A stretch of 64,000 nucleotides of DNA from Inhella proteolytica. Lineage in GTDB: Bacteria > Pseudomonadota > Gammaproteobacteria > Burkholderiales > Burkholderiaceae_C. The stretch is taken from the NCBI RefSeq assembly GCF_016093275.1, contig NZ_JAEDAK010000012.1:62001-126000 (forward strand). Direction: 5' to 3'. Shown piece by piece: positions 36,845 to 45,104 of the stretch. The position numbers were made by a program, and so were the translations under genes. Under the pieces are notes generated by a model, which was not told the DNA's origin, did no database searches, and worked only from the letters and a program-made list of their open reading frames with translations. Position 1 is the stretch's first letter. Every line of letters starts with the position of its first letter.

Positions 36845-38406
36845 ATGTCGATGCTGCGCTTCAAGGTTTCCACCCGGCTGTACCTGGGTTTCGGACTGAT
36901 CCTGCTGATCCTGGCGGCCGTCACCATGGTGGCGATGTGGAAGGTGCGGGTGATCGACGACGCCCTGCGCGCCAATGCCGAGTTGCATGCGCAGATCCAG
37001 CGCTACGCCATCAACTTCCGCGGCTCGGCGCACGACCGCGCGATCGCCATCCGCGACGTGGTGCTGGCTGGCAGCCCGGCCGAGCGCGAGGCCGAGGGCC
37101 GCACCATCGAGCAACTGGCGCGCTTCTATGCCGAATCGGCCCAGCCGCTGGAGCGCCTGCTGCGCCACCCGGATGCCGCGCCGGAGCTGGACCGCCTGTA
37201 CCAGGGCATTCAGGCCATCGAGGCGCAAGCGGTGGCCACCTCCCAGAGCATCCAGGCGCACATGGCCAAGGACGAGCGCGAGCCCGCGCTGGCCCTGCTG
37301 TGGCAGCAAGCCAAGCCGCAGTACACACAGTGGCTGGCCGCCATCAACAAGCTGATCGACTTTGAAGAGGCGGTCATCCAGGAAAAGACCCAGGTGGCGC
37401 GAGCACAGGCCGGTGGCTTCCGCGCCGTCATGCTCACCGCCTTGCTGCTGGCGCTGGCCGTCGGCGCGCTGCTGGCTTGGCGGATCTCGCGCAGCATCGT
37501 CGTGCAGCTGGGCGCAGAACCCGCCGAGCTCGGCCTGGCCGCGCAGCGCGTGGCGGCGGGCGACCTCAGCCCCGTGCCCGGCGCCGAGCAGGCGCGCGAG
37601 GGCAGCGTGCTGGCCTCGCTGCGCACCATGCAGCAGGGCCTGGCCCAGGTGGTGGGCACGGTGCGCCAGGCGTCCGACTCCATCGCCACGGGTTCGGCGG
37701 AAATCGCCAACGGCAACTCGGACCTGAGCCAGCGCACCGAGCAGCAGGCCAGCCATGTGCAGTCCACCACCCAGCTGATGGGCCGCCTGGCGCAGACCGT
37801 GCAGACCAATGCCGACACGGCGGCCGAAGCCAACCGCCAGGCCGAAGCCGTCTCCACCGTGGCTGAAGCCAGCGGTCAGCTGGTGGGGCAGGTGGTCACC
37901 ACGATGGCCGAGATCAGCACCAGCTCCAAGCGCATCGGCGACATCATTGGCGTGATCGACGGCATCGCCTTCCAGACCAACATCCTGGCCCTGAACGCCG
38001 CCGTGGAGGCCGCCCGTGCCGGTGAGGCCGGCCGGGGCTTCGCCGTGGTGGCCAGCGAGTGCGCAGCCTGGCGCAGCGTGCGGCCGGTGCGGCGCGCGAG
38101 ATCAAGGGCCTGATCGGCGCCAGCGTGGACCGCGTGGAACACGGCAGCCGCCTGGTCGACGAGGCCGGCCGCACCATGGAATCCCTGGTGCAGCAGATCC
38201 AGCAGGTGGGCTCGCTGATCGGCGAGATCAGCAGCGCTTCGCGGGCCCAGGCGCAGGACATCGGCGAGGTTGGCCGCTCGGTCGACCAGATCGACCACAG
38301 CACCCAGCAAAACGCCGCACTGGTGGAGCAGAGCGCCGCCGCGGCCGACAGCCTGCGCCAGCAGGCCGCTCAGCTGGCCGAGACGGTGCGGGTGTTCAAG
38401 CTCTGA
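36845..38406 (+). pseudogene. Methyl-accepting chemotaxis protein, broken by a 1-base deletion
   Basis: The intact reading would give about 520 residues: a transmembrane helix (residues 10-30), a four-helix-bundle sensor domain (about 35-190), a second membrane helix (about 195-217), a HAMP domain, and the signalling domain. Frame 2 runs to [10 protein letters not shown] and then turns to nonsense, stopping at 38113. The conserved tip continues one frame over as [19 protein letters not shown] to the stop at 38406. Comparing the two, one G is missing at about 38059 (GAGTG where GAGGTG is expected). Either this is a real inactivating mutation or a sequencing error. The broken spot is the CheA/CheW contact hairpin, so the truncated product could not signal. 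Confidence 0.85.
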
Positions 38407-38428
38407 GGGCTACACCCTCGGCGGGGAT

Positions 38429-40471
38429 CTACTCCGCCTCGTCCTGCACCTTGTAGGCCGCCGCCAGCGCGGCCTGGGTGTTGGGCGGCACGGGGTCGTA
38501 ATGGCTGAGTGCCAGGGTGTAGCGGGCCTGGCCGCTGGTCATGGCGTTCAGCCGCGTCTGGAAGGCCGCCAGCTCGGCCAGCGGCGCCAAGCCCTGCACC
38601 ACCAGCTGGCCGGCCACGGCGGCGCGCGTGCCGGTCACCTGGCCGCGGTGGCTGGCCAGGTCCCCCGAGACATCACCCACCGCCGCCTCGGGCGTGAGCA
38701 CCTCCACCTGCACGATGGGCTCCAGCACCACCGGGCGCGCTTCCTTCACCGCCGCCTGCAGCGCCTTCTTGGCGGCGGTGACGAAGGCGATCTCCTTGCT
38801 GTCCACGCTGTGGTGCTTGCCGTCGAACACGGTGACCTTCACATCCACCAGCGGGTAGCCGGCCACCACGCCCAGCGCACAGGCCTCGCGCACGCCCTTT
38901 TCCACCGCCGGGATGAAGGCGGTGGGGATGACACCGCCCTTGACCTGATCCACGAACTCGAAGCCCGCGCCGCGTGGCAGCGGCTCGACCTTCAGCCACA
39001 CCTCGCCGAACTGCCCGGCGCCGCCGCTCTGCTTCTTGTGGCGGTAATGGCCCTCGGCGTAAGCGGAGATGGTCTCGCGGTAGGCGATGCGCGGCGGCTG
39101 CGTCTTGACCTCGAACTTGAAGGTCTCCTTCAGGCGCTCCAGCAGCACGCGCAGGTGCAGCTCGCCCAGGCCGTAGACCACCGTCTCATGGGTCTGGCTG
39201 GCCTGTTCGATCTTCAGGCAGGGGTCTTCCTCGACCAGGCGGTGCATCACGTCCCACAGGCGCTGCTCGTCGCCATGGCGCGCCGGGGCGATGGCCAGGC
39301 CGTGCACCGGCGTGGGCACGGCCAGCGGGGCGAGGTGGATGTGCTCGTCCTCGGCGGCGTCGTGCAGCACGGCGTCGGGGTGCAGCTCGTCCAGCTTGGC
39401 CACGGCGCACAGCTCACCCGGGCCGGCCTTGTCCAGCGGCACCTGGGTCTTGCCCTGCAGCGCGAACAGATGGCCCACGCGCACCGGCTTGCGCCCGTGG
39501 CCGACGTAAAGCTGCATGTTCTTCTGCAGCGTGCCCTGGTGCACGCGCAGGAAGCCGAGCTTGCCCAGGAAGGGGTCGGCACGCACCTGGAACACATGGG
39601 CCAGCACATGGGCGGCCGGGTCCAGCCGCACCTGCACCGGCTTGGCGTCGGCGCCCTCGCCGCTGAGGAACTCGGGCGGGTTGGCCTCCTCGGGGTTGGG
39701 CAGCAGCTTGTCGATGACCGTGAGCAACTCGGCCACGCCCACGCCGTTCTTGGCGGCGCAGAACAGCACCGGGATCAGATGGCCCTCGCGCAGCGCCTGT
39801 TCCAGCGGCGCGTGCAGCTCGGTGGCCGGCACGTCGCCGTCGTTCAGGTAGCGGTCCACGAAGGCCGCGTCGACTTCCACCACCTGCTCCACCAGGGCGC
39901 GGTGCGCGGCCTCCACCGAGCCGAAGTCGCTCGGGCCGCTGCTCTGAAAGAAGCAGTCGGCCACGCCGCCCTGGTGCGGCAGGTTCAGTGGCAGGCATTC
40001 CTTGCCGAAGGCGGACTGGATCTGCTCCAGCAGCGCCGGCAGGTTCACGCCCGGGGCATCGATCTTGTTGATGACGATGACGCGGTCGCGCCCGCGCTCT
40101 CGTGCCGCATCCAGCATGCGCTGGGCCATCAGCTCGATGCCGCGCTGGGCGTCGATGACGACCACCGCGGTTTCCACCGCCTCCAGCGACGGCAGGGCCT
40201 GGCCGGTGAAGTCGGGCGCGCCCGGGGTGTCGATCAGGTGCACGCGCAGGCCGGCGTGCTCGAAATGCAGCAGGCTGCTTTGCAGCGAGTGCTGCATGCG
40301 CCGCTCCAGCGCGTCGTGGTCGGAAACGGTATTGCCTTTCTCCACCGCGCCGGCCGCCGGCAGGGCGCCGGCGGCATGCAGCAAGGCCTCGGCCAGGGTG
40401 GTCTTGCCGGCCCCGGAGGGCCCCAGCAGGGCCAGGGTGCGGATCGAAGCGATGCGGGCGTCTGCTGCCAT
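38429..40471 (-). CDS. Elongation factor G-like GTPase (EF-G paralogue, FusA2-type)
   Basis: A 680-residue translational GTPase relative. The G1 motif is GPSGAGKTT (about residues 18-26), G3 is DTPGAPDFTG (about 78), and G4 is VINKID (about 135). Domains II-V follow, with the domain IV stretch QSGGAGQFGEVWLKVEP and the C-terminal GDVSGDLASHRGQVTG (the EF-G domain V motif). It is not the ribosomal main EF-G, since no rpsL/rpsG/tuf genes are near and sequence is divergent. I chose the ATG at 40471: AAGGAGG lies 9 bases upstream, whereas the ATG at 40480 would touch it. Family members are thought to act in ribosome rescue or stress, which is not proven. Confidence 0.87.
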   Translation of the reverse strand: MAADARIASIRTLALLGPSGAGKTTLAEALLHAAGALPAAGAVEKGNTVSDHDALERRMQHSLQSSLLHFEHAGLRVHLIDTPGAPDFTGQALPSLEAVETAVVVIDAQRGIELMAQRMLDAARERGRDRVIVINKIDAPGVNLPALLEQIQSAFGKECLPLNLPHQGGVADCFFQSSGPSDFGSVEAAHRALVEQVVEVDAAFVDRYLNDGDVPATELHAPLEQALREGHLIPVLFCAAKNGVGVAELLTVIDKLLPNPEEANPPEFLSGEGADAKPVQVRLDPAAHVLAHVFQVRADPFLGKLGFLRVHQGTLQKNMQLYVGHGRKPVRVGHLFALQGKTQVPLDKAGPGELCAVAKLDELHPDAVLHDAAEDEHIHLAPLAVPTPVHGLAIAPARHGDEQRLWDVMHRLVEEDPCLKIEQASQTHETVVYGLGELHLRVLLERLKETFKFEVKTQPPRIAYRETISAYAEGHYRHKKQSGGAGQFGEVWLKVEPLPRGAGFEFVDQVKGGVIPTAFIPAVEKGVREACALGVVAGYPLVDVKVTVFDGKHHSVDSKEIAFVTAAKKALQAAVKEARPVVLEPIVQVEVLTPEAAVGDVSGDLASHRGQVTGTRAAVAGQLVVQGLAPLAELAAFQTRLNAMTSGQARYTLALSHYDPVPPNTQAALAAAYKVQDEAE

Positions 40472-40611
40472 GGCGGTCATCCTCCTTGGGGGTAACCCAG
40501 GGTAGCCAGGGGGCTGGGCCGGCACAAGCAAGGGGCAACCCGTGCATTGCTGCCGGCCCATTTGCGATTGCTTGCAAACTGTCAGGATTGGAGTGGCTAA
40601 ATTCAGACGCT

Positions 40612-40758
40612 ATGCCCAGCCCCAACCCCGTGGTTTCCGGTCAGCCCTACCGAAAGCGCCGTCGCCGTGTGCGCCGCCATCTGGTGGTGGCCGTGGTGGG
40701 GGTCGGTCTGGCTGGCGTGGCCCTGCTGGTGCTGATCGGGCTCTCCTTCTCCGTCTGA
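40612..40758 (+). CDS. Possible 48-residue single-helix membrane peptide
   Basis: MPSPNPVVSG, a block of basic residues (RKRRRRVRRH), then one hydrophobic helix (LVVAVVGVGLAGVALLVLIG) and a short end. The layout (positive cluster then helix) is that of a small inner-membrane protein. The ribosome site is weak (GGAG about 16 bases away). It lies 8 bp ahead of the sugar-dehydrogenase lipoprotein gene. Real but unproven. Confidence 0.4.
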   Translation: MPSPNPVVSGQPYRKRRRRVRRHLVVAVVGVGLAGVALLVLIGLSFSV

Positions 40759-40766
40759 GCACGGCC

Positions 40767-41972
40767 ATGCCCGATCCGCACGCCAAAGGCTGGATCGGGA
40801 CGGTGCTGCTGCTGCTGACCGGCCTGTGCGCCTGCGGCGGCGGTGGCTCCGGCGCCGCGGCCCCTCCACCCGCACCGGCGCCTGCGCCTGCTCCGCCACC
40901 CGCCCCAGCTCCAGCTCCAGCGCCAGCTCCAGCTCCAGCTCCAGCTCCCACCGTCCGCACTCTGCGCAGCGACCTGCAGTCCCCCTGGGCGCTGGCGCGT
41001 CTGCCCGGGGGAGATTGGCTGCTGACCGAGAAGGCGGGGCGGCTCTGGCGCCTGAGCGCCGACGCCCGCAGCAAGGCGGCGCTGAGCGGGTTGCCCGCCG
41101 TGGATGCCGGCGGCCAGGGCGGCCTGCTGGATGTGGCGGTGGACCCGGATTTCGCCGCCGGCGAGAACTGGATCTATTTCAGCTACGCCGAACCCGGCGC
41201 GGGCGGTGCCGGCACGGCGGTGGCGCGGGCCCGGCTGGGCGGAACGGGGCTGAGCGAACTGGCGGTGATCTTTCGACAGCAGCCCAAGGTCGGCGGCAGC
41301 GGGCATTACGGCTCGCGCCTGGTGTTCGGGCGCGACAAGACCCTCTTCATCACCCTGGGCGAGCGCCAGCTGGGCAGCCCCGCGCAGGACCTGCGCCAGA
41401 ACCTGGGCAAGGTGGTGCGCATCCGCCGCGACGGCAGCCTGCCGCCCGACAACCCGGTCTGGCCCGGCCAGGCGTTGCCCGGCATCTGGAGCCTGGGCCA
41501 CCGCAACCCGCAAGGGGCGGCTCTGCATCCGCAGACGGGTACGCTCTGGCTCAGCGAGCACGGCCCCCAGGGCGGCGACGAAATCAACATCGCCCGCGCC
41601 GGTGCCAATTACGGCTGGCCGCTGCGCAGCTACGGCTGCAATTACGGCGACCCCCCCGGGCCGGCCTGCCAGCTGGGCGGCGGCGCGCATACCCCGCAGT
41701 TCGTCGAGCCGCTGAGCTTCTGGGTGCCGATCTCCGTGGCGCCTTCGAACATCGTCTTCGTGGACGGCCCGATGTTCCCCGAGTGGCGCGGCGACCTGCT
41801 GATGGGCGCGCTGGCCGGCCAGGCCATCTGGCGCCTGCGCTACCAGGGCGAGCGCGAACTGCTGCGCGAGCGCATCCATGAGGGCGAGCGCGTGCGCGAT
41901 GTCGACCTCGCGCCCGACGGCTCGATCTGGTTCCTGACCGACTCCGGCCGCCTGCTGCAACTGACACGATGA
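40767..41972 (+). CDS. PQQ-dependent aldose sugar dehydrogenase-like lipoprotein (YliI/Asd family)
   Basis: A 401-residue six-bladed beta-propeller of the soluble glucose/sorbosone dehydrogenase family. It starts with a signal peptide and a lipobox-like LCAC (about residues 21-24). A low-complexity Pro-Ala linker built on repeated CCAGCT follows (about residues 30-61), then the propeller. The catalytic His is in GGSGHYGSRLVFG (about residue 175), and LGHRNPQGAALHP, LWLSEHGPQGGDEIN and YGWP are typical PQQ/Ca2+-binding segments. It would oxidise aldose sugars in the periplasm, using PQQ from outside or made elsewhere. The GST gene overlaps its end by 4 bases. Confidence 0.85.
   Translation: MPDPHAKGWIGTVLLLLTGLCACGGGGSGAAAPPPAPAPAPAPPPAPAPAPAPAPAPAPAPTVRTLRSDLQSPWALARLPGGDWLLTEKAGRLWRLSADARSKAALSGLPAVDAGGQGGLLDVAVDPDFAAGENWIYFSYAEPGAGGAGTAVARARLGGTGLSELAVIFRQQPKVGGSGHYGSRLVFGRDKTLFITLGERQLGSPAQDLRQNLGKVVRIRRDGSLPPDNPVWPGQALPGIWSLGHRNPQGAALHPQTGTLWLSEHGPQGGDEINIARAGANYGWPLRSYGCNYGDPPGPACQLGGGAHTPQFVEPLSFWVPISVAPSNIVFVDGPMFPEWRGDLLMGALAGQAIWRLRYQGERELLRERIHEGERVRDVDLAPDGSIWFLTDSGRLLQLTR
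40905..40946 (+). repeat. Seven 6-bp CCAGCT-type units encoding a Pro-Ala linker
   Basis: CCAGCT repeats in tandem (one unit reads CCAGCG) and encodes alternating Pro-Ala between the lipoprotein anchor and the enzyme. Length variation between strains by slippage would be expected without shifting the frame. Confidence 0.7.
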
Positions 41973-42601
41973 CCCGACTGACCCTATACGGCTGCCCCGG
42001 CTCCGGCTCCGCCGCCGTGGAATTGGCCCTGCACCAGGCCGGCCTGACCTTCGAGAGCGTGCGCGCCGCCAGCTGGGAACCCGGCCCGGGCCTGGACGCG
42101 CTGCGCGCCATCAACCCGCTCGGCCAGATCCCTACCCTGGTGCTGGAGGACGGCTCGGTGCTGAGCGAAAGCGCCGCCATCCTGATGCACCTGGGCCTGC
42201 AGCACCCCGCGAGCGGCCTGCTGCCCGCTGAGCCTTCCGCGCGCGCCCAGGCCTTGCGCGGCCTGGTGTTCATCGCCGCCAACTGCTACGCGGCCATCTC
42301 GGTGAGCGACTACCCCGAGCGCTGGACCGCCGCCACCAGCAAGTCTGCCCGTGAGGCAGTGCGCCAAGCCGCACGCGCCCAACTGCACCGCGCCTGGGAG
42401 CTCTTCGCCGACCAGTTTCCGCCCCAGCCCTTCCTGAGCGGCGCGCAGCCCGGCGCGCTCGACTTCCTGACCGTGGTGGTGTCCAAATGGAGCGGTAGCC
42501 GCGCCCACCTGAAGCAGGCGCGGCCGGACTTCTTCGACTTTCTGCTGCGCCTGGAGCAGCACCCGGCGGTGGCGCCGGTGTGCCAAGCGCACTGGCCTTG
42601 A
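41969..42601 (+). CDS. Glutathione S-transferase family protein
   Basis: A 210-residue GST. The N-terminal thioredoxin-like half begins LTLYGCPGSGSAAVELALHQ, with Ser/Cys near the start for glutathione activation. It contains the cis-Pro segment GQIPTLVLEDGSVLSESAAIL (about residues 50-70). The helical C-terminal domain follows (PFLSGAQPGALDFLTVVVSKW). It overlaps the sugar-dehydrogenase gene by 4 bases (ATGA). The substrate is unknown. Confidence 0.88.
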   Translation: MTRLTLYGCPGSGSAAVELALHQAGLTFESVRAASWEPGPGLDALRAINPLGQIPTLVLEDGSVLSESAAILMHLGLQHPASGLLPAEPSARAQALRGLVFIAANCYAAISVSDYPERWTAATSKSAREAVRQAARAQLHRAWELFADQFPPQPFLSGAQPGALDFLTVVVSKWSGSRAHLKQARPDFFDFLLRLEQHPAVAPVCQAHWP

Positions 42602-42610
42602 CTAGGGCGC

Positions 42611-43387
42611 TCAGCTCAGGAAGCGCCGGCGGTAGCTGCTCGGCAGATCGGCCAGGCGCAGCAGCAGCGGGAAGTCGGCGCAGCGGAACTCGCCGTCCCA
42701 GGCCGGGGCACCCAGCAGCTTGGCGTTGGCCTTCAGGTAGCCGCGCAGCAGCGGCGGCGTCTCCACCGCGGCGGCGTGCGCCGGGGCGGGGTGCAGGGGG
42801 TCGCGCGGGCGCACCTGCCATTCGATCGGCGCCAGGTGCTGCGGCGCCAGCTGGTTCCACAGCGTCCAGGCGCGGCTGCCGCCGTCGCGGGCGTCCACGC
42901 TGGCGCAGCCGATCAGCAGGTCCAGCTTCTGGCGCTGCAGGTAGTCGGCAATCGCGCCCCACATCAGCAGCAGGGCGGGGCCGCGGCGGTAGTCGGGGTG
43001 CACGCAGGCGCGGCCCATTTCGGCCATGCGGTGGCGCTCGTGGCGCAGGCGGGTCAGGTCGAACTCGCTGTCGGCGTACAGGCCGCCCAGGCGGCGCGCC
43101 GCAGCGGCGCTGAGCAGGCGGTAGCAGGCCACCACCGGGCCGGTGCTGCCGTCGGGGTTCTCGGCGCGCAGCAGCAGGTGTTCGCAGTGGGCGTCAAAGA
43201 GGTCGGCATCGTGGCCGGCCGGCGTGCCGGGCGGCGGGCGCAGGCGCGCGCCCAGTTCCTGGGCAAACACCTGGTGGCGCAGGCGCTGGGCCTCGCGCAG
43301 TTCGTCCTGGTGCTGCGCCCAGTGCACTTGCAGCTTGCCCGCCGGGGCGGCGGGGCGGAGTTCGGGTTGGGTCTGGATGGCCAGCAT
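42611..43387 (-). CDS. GNAT-like acyltransferase, OlsB-type (ornithine N-acyltransferase-like)
   Basis: A 258-residue protein with the GNAT-like OlsB/hemolysin-acyltransferase pattern. EAQRLRHQVFAQELGARL (about residues 32-49) matches the acyl-ACP acyltransferase start. DLFDAHCEHLLLR, VACYRLL, and AEMGRACVHPDYRRGPALLL (about 122-141) match the core. OlsB attaches a 3-hydroxyacyl chain to ornithine to start ornithine-lipid synthesis, typical for phosphate-poor conditions. No olsA-like gene is next to it here. The start at 43387 precedes the first conserved block. A related acyl-homoserine-like role is possible. Confidence 0.75.
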   Translation of the reverse strand: MLAIQTQPELRPAAPAGKLQVHWAQHQDELREAQRLRHQVFAQELGARLRPPPGTPAGHDADLFDAHCEHLLLRAENPDGSTGPVVACYRLLSAAAARRLGGLYADSEFDLTRLRHERHRMAEMGRACVHPDYRRGPALLLMWGAIADYLQRQKLDLLIGCASVDARDGGSRAWTLWNQLAPQHLAPIEWQVRPRDPLHPAPAHAAAVETPPLLRGYLKANAKLLGAPAWDGEFRCADFPLLLRLADLPSSYRRRFLS

Positions 43388-43459
43388 CGTCGTCTTTCGG
43401 TCTTTGTGTGTGACCGGGATGCTGGGTGCGGCGCATGACAGCGCCATGTCGGGTTTGTG

Positions 43460-43864
43460 TCAGCGGCGTGACGCCAGGCGGCGCTGGGCGCGGTCTTCGC
43501 GGCGCTGGTCCTTCTTCTTGCGGTCGAACAGATCGCAGGCGTCGCAGGCATCGCAGGCGTCACAGGCATCGCAGGGCCCGCAGTCCAGATCCGGGGCGCC
43601 GCAGTCGCAATCGCCGCGCGCGTGCACCGGCCGGTAGCGCGGTGCAGCCTGGTGCGCGCGGTGCACGGCCCCGCAGCGCAGCAGGCGCTCGCGCAGCAGC
43701 GGCAGGCCGCCGCGCAGGCCCCGGCGTTGGATCAGCCGCGCCCCGGCCTGCGAGCAGCTCGGCCCCCCCAGGCGGGCGCGGTGCGCGCAGACGAAACCCT
43801 TGTGCGGGCTGAGCCAGCGCTGGTAGGCGCGGATCAGGGCGAGGGCGAGGCGGCGTGGCCACAT
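43460..43864 (-). CDS. YidD-like protein with a Cys-Asp-Ala repeat tail
   Basis: 134 residues. The first 75 match YidD (membrane protein insertion efficiency factor): LALALIRAYQRWLSPHKGF, then GPSCSQAGARLIQRRGL and LLRERLLRCGAVHRA. The tail (about residues 90-125) is Cys-rich: GDCDCGAPDLDCGPC followed by four CDA units and a basic end. Normal YidD proteins of 70-85 residues lack this. The tail could bind metal. The longer frame upstream runs into the LivM gene and is rejected. No rnpA, yidC or rpmH is nearby, unlike usual yidD loci. Confidence 0.75.
   Translation of the reverse strand: MWPRRLALALIRAYQRWLSPHKGFVCAHRARLGGPSCSQAGARLIQRRGLRGGLPLLRERLLRCGAVHRAHQAAPRYRPVHARGDCDCGAPDLDCGPCDACDACDACDACDLFDRKKKDQRREDRAQRRLASRR
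43533..43576 (-). repeat. 9-bp tandem repeat encoding Cys-Asp-Ala units
   Basis: Five near-identical 9-bp units (TCGCAGGCG/TCGCAGGCA type on the plus strand) code for the CDA tail of the YidD-like protein. Units stay in frame, so expansion would only lengthen the cysteine repeat. Confidence 0.75.
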
Positions 43865-43914
43865 GGCACGGGGTCCGGGATCTGCCGGCTTGGCAGCGGG
43901 CCAGTCTAGGCGCG

Positions 43915-45078
43915 CTACCGGCTGCTGCGCTCGGGCCAGAGACCTTCGGAACGCCAAAGCGGCATGACGACCATGGCCAGGGCCACCAGCAGGGGCCGCA
44001 GTGCGTGGCGGTCGAAGCCCGCCACGGACTCAGTCCCCATCAGGTCCAGGCCATAGCGCAGCAGCTCGGGCAGGCCGGCGAGCAGCACGGCGCCCAGCAC
44101 CACCCCGGGCAAATGCCCGGCGCCGCCGAAGATGACCATGGCCACGACCAGGACCGATTCCTGCAGGCTGAAGGACTCCGGCGACACGAAGGCCTGCAGG
44201 CTGGCGAACAGCGCCCCGGCCAGGCCGGCGATGGCCGCCCCGATGGCGAAAGCCAGCAGCTTGAGGGCGGGGATGTTCAGCCCCATGGCCTGCGCGGCCA
44301 TCTCGTCTTCGCGCAGCGCCCGCCAGGCCCGGCCGGTGCGGCTGGTTTCAAGCCGGCGCAGCAGCAGCAGCACGAGGCCGGCCGCCGCGCCGATGAACAG
44401 GGCATGCAGCGTGACGGGTGCCAGGCTGCCGCCCTCGCCGCCCGGCGGCGGCCAGGCCTGGTTGAAGTCCACACCCAGCACGTGCAGGCTGGCGATCTGG
44501 GTCAGGCCGCGCGCGCCGTCGGTCAGGTTCACCGGGTGATCGAGGTTCACGATCAGCAGCCGGATGATTTCGCCAAAGCCGAGCGTGACGACGGCGAGGT
44601 AGTCACCCCGCAGCTTCAGCGTGGGCGCGCCCAGCAGCACGCCGGCCAGGGCGGCGGCCAGCATGGCGGCGGGCAGGACGAGCCACCAGGGCGTGCGCCA
44701 GGTTGGGCCGCCCAGGCCCTGCCACAAGGCAAAGTGCTCGGCCAGATGCGGCGAGTTCAGCCAGGCGTACAGATAGGCACCAACCGCGTAGAAGCCGATG
44801 TAGCCCAAGTCCAGCAAACCAGCCTGGCCGACGATCAGGTTCAGGCCGACGGCCAGCAGGATGTAGATCTGGCACATGGCCAGCACGCGAACCCAGTGCA
44901 GCCCGCCCCACTGCGCCAGCCAGGGCAGCAGCAGGAGGGCGGCCACGCTGGCGAGAGCCGGCAGGTGCTGTCGTATCCGCCCATGAGCGGGCGGATGCGC
45001 GTGGGTGAGGGCGATGTTGGCTGCCGGCGTTCGGCTTGGCATTCGGGTTGGTATTCGGGCTTGCATTCGGGCTTGCAT
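43915..45078 (-). CDS. livM: Branched-chain amino acid ABC transporter permease, LivM-like
   Basis: About 387 residues with roughly 10 hydrophobic helices, of the LivM permease family. Characteristic segments are YILLAVGLNLIVGQAGLLDL, GYIGFYAVGAYLYAWL, LRGDYLAVVTLGFGEIIRLL and the EAA-like RALREDEMAAQAMGLN (cytoplasmic loop that meets the ATPase). No LivH, LivG, LivF or binding protein lies in this window, so its partners must be elsewhere or absent. The start is unclear: several ATGs lie within a 12-bp tandem repeat, and none has a good ribosome site. I give the most upstream ATG that fits. Confidence 0.82.
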   Translation of the reverse strand: MQARMQARIPTRMPSRTPAANIALTHAHPPAHGRIRQHLPALASVAALLLLPWLAQWGGLHWVRVLAMCQIYILLAVGLNLIVGQAGLLDLGYIGFYAVGAYLYAWLNSPHLAEHFALWQGLGGPTWRTPWWLVLPAAMLAAALAGVLLGAPTLKLRGDYLAVVTLGFGEIIRLLIVNLDHPVNLTDGARGLTQIASLHVLGVDFNQAWPPPGGEGGSLAPVTLHALFIGAAAGLVLLLLRRLETSRTGRAWRALREDEMAAQAMGLNIPALKLLAFAIGAAIAGLAGALFASLQAFVSPESFSLQESVLVVAMVIFGGAGHLPGVVLGAVLLAGLPELLRYGLDLMGTESVAGFDRHALRPLLVALAMVVMPLWRSEGLWPERSSR

Positions 45079-45086
45079 TCGGCTTG
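45040..45086 (-). repeat. Four 12-bp tandem repeats at the livM start
   Basis: The unit CATTCGGGCTTG (plus strand) occurs about four times with small changes and encodes the Met-Gln-Ala-Arg-like N-terminus of the LivM-like protein. Three of the units contain a possible ATG, so repeat number would set where translation begins. Confidence 0.6.
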
Positions 45087-45104
45087 CGTCTGGAGGGGCG
45101 CAGT

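Noticed and set aside
38059-38406. A separate 115-residue gene after the chemoreceptor
   Set aside because: It is the C-terminal end of the same chemoreceptor in another frame after a one-base deletion, not an independent gene.
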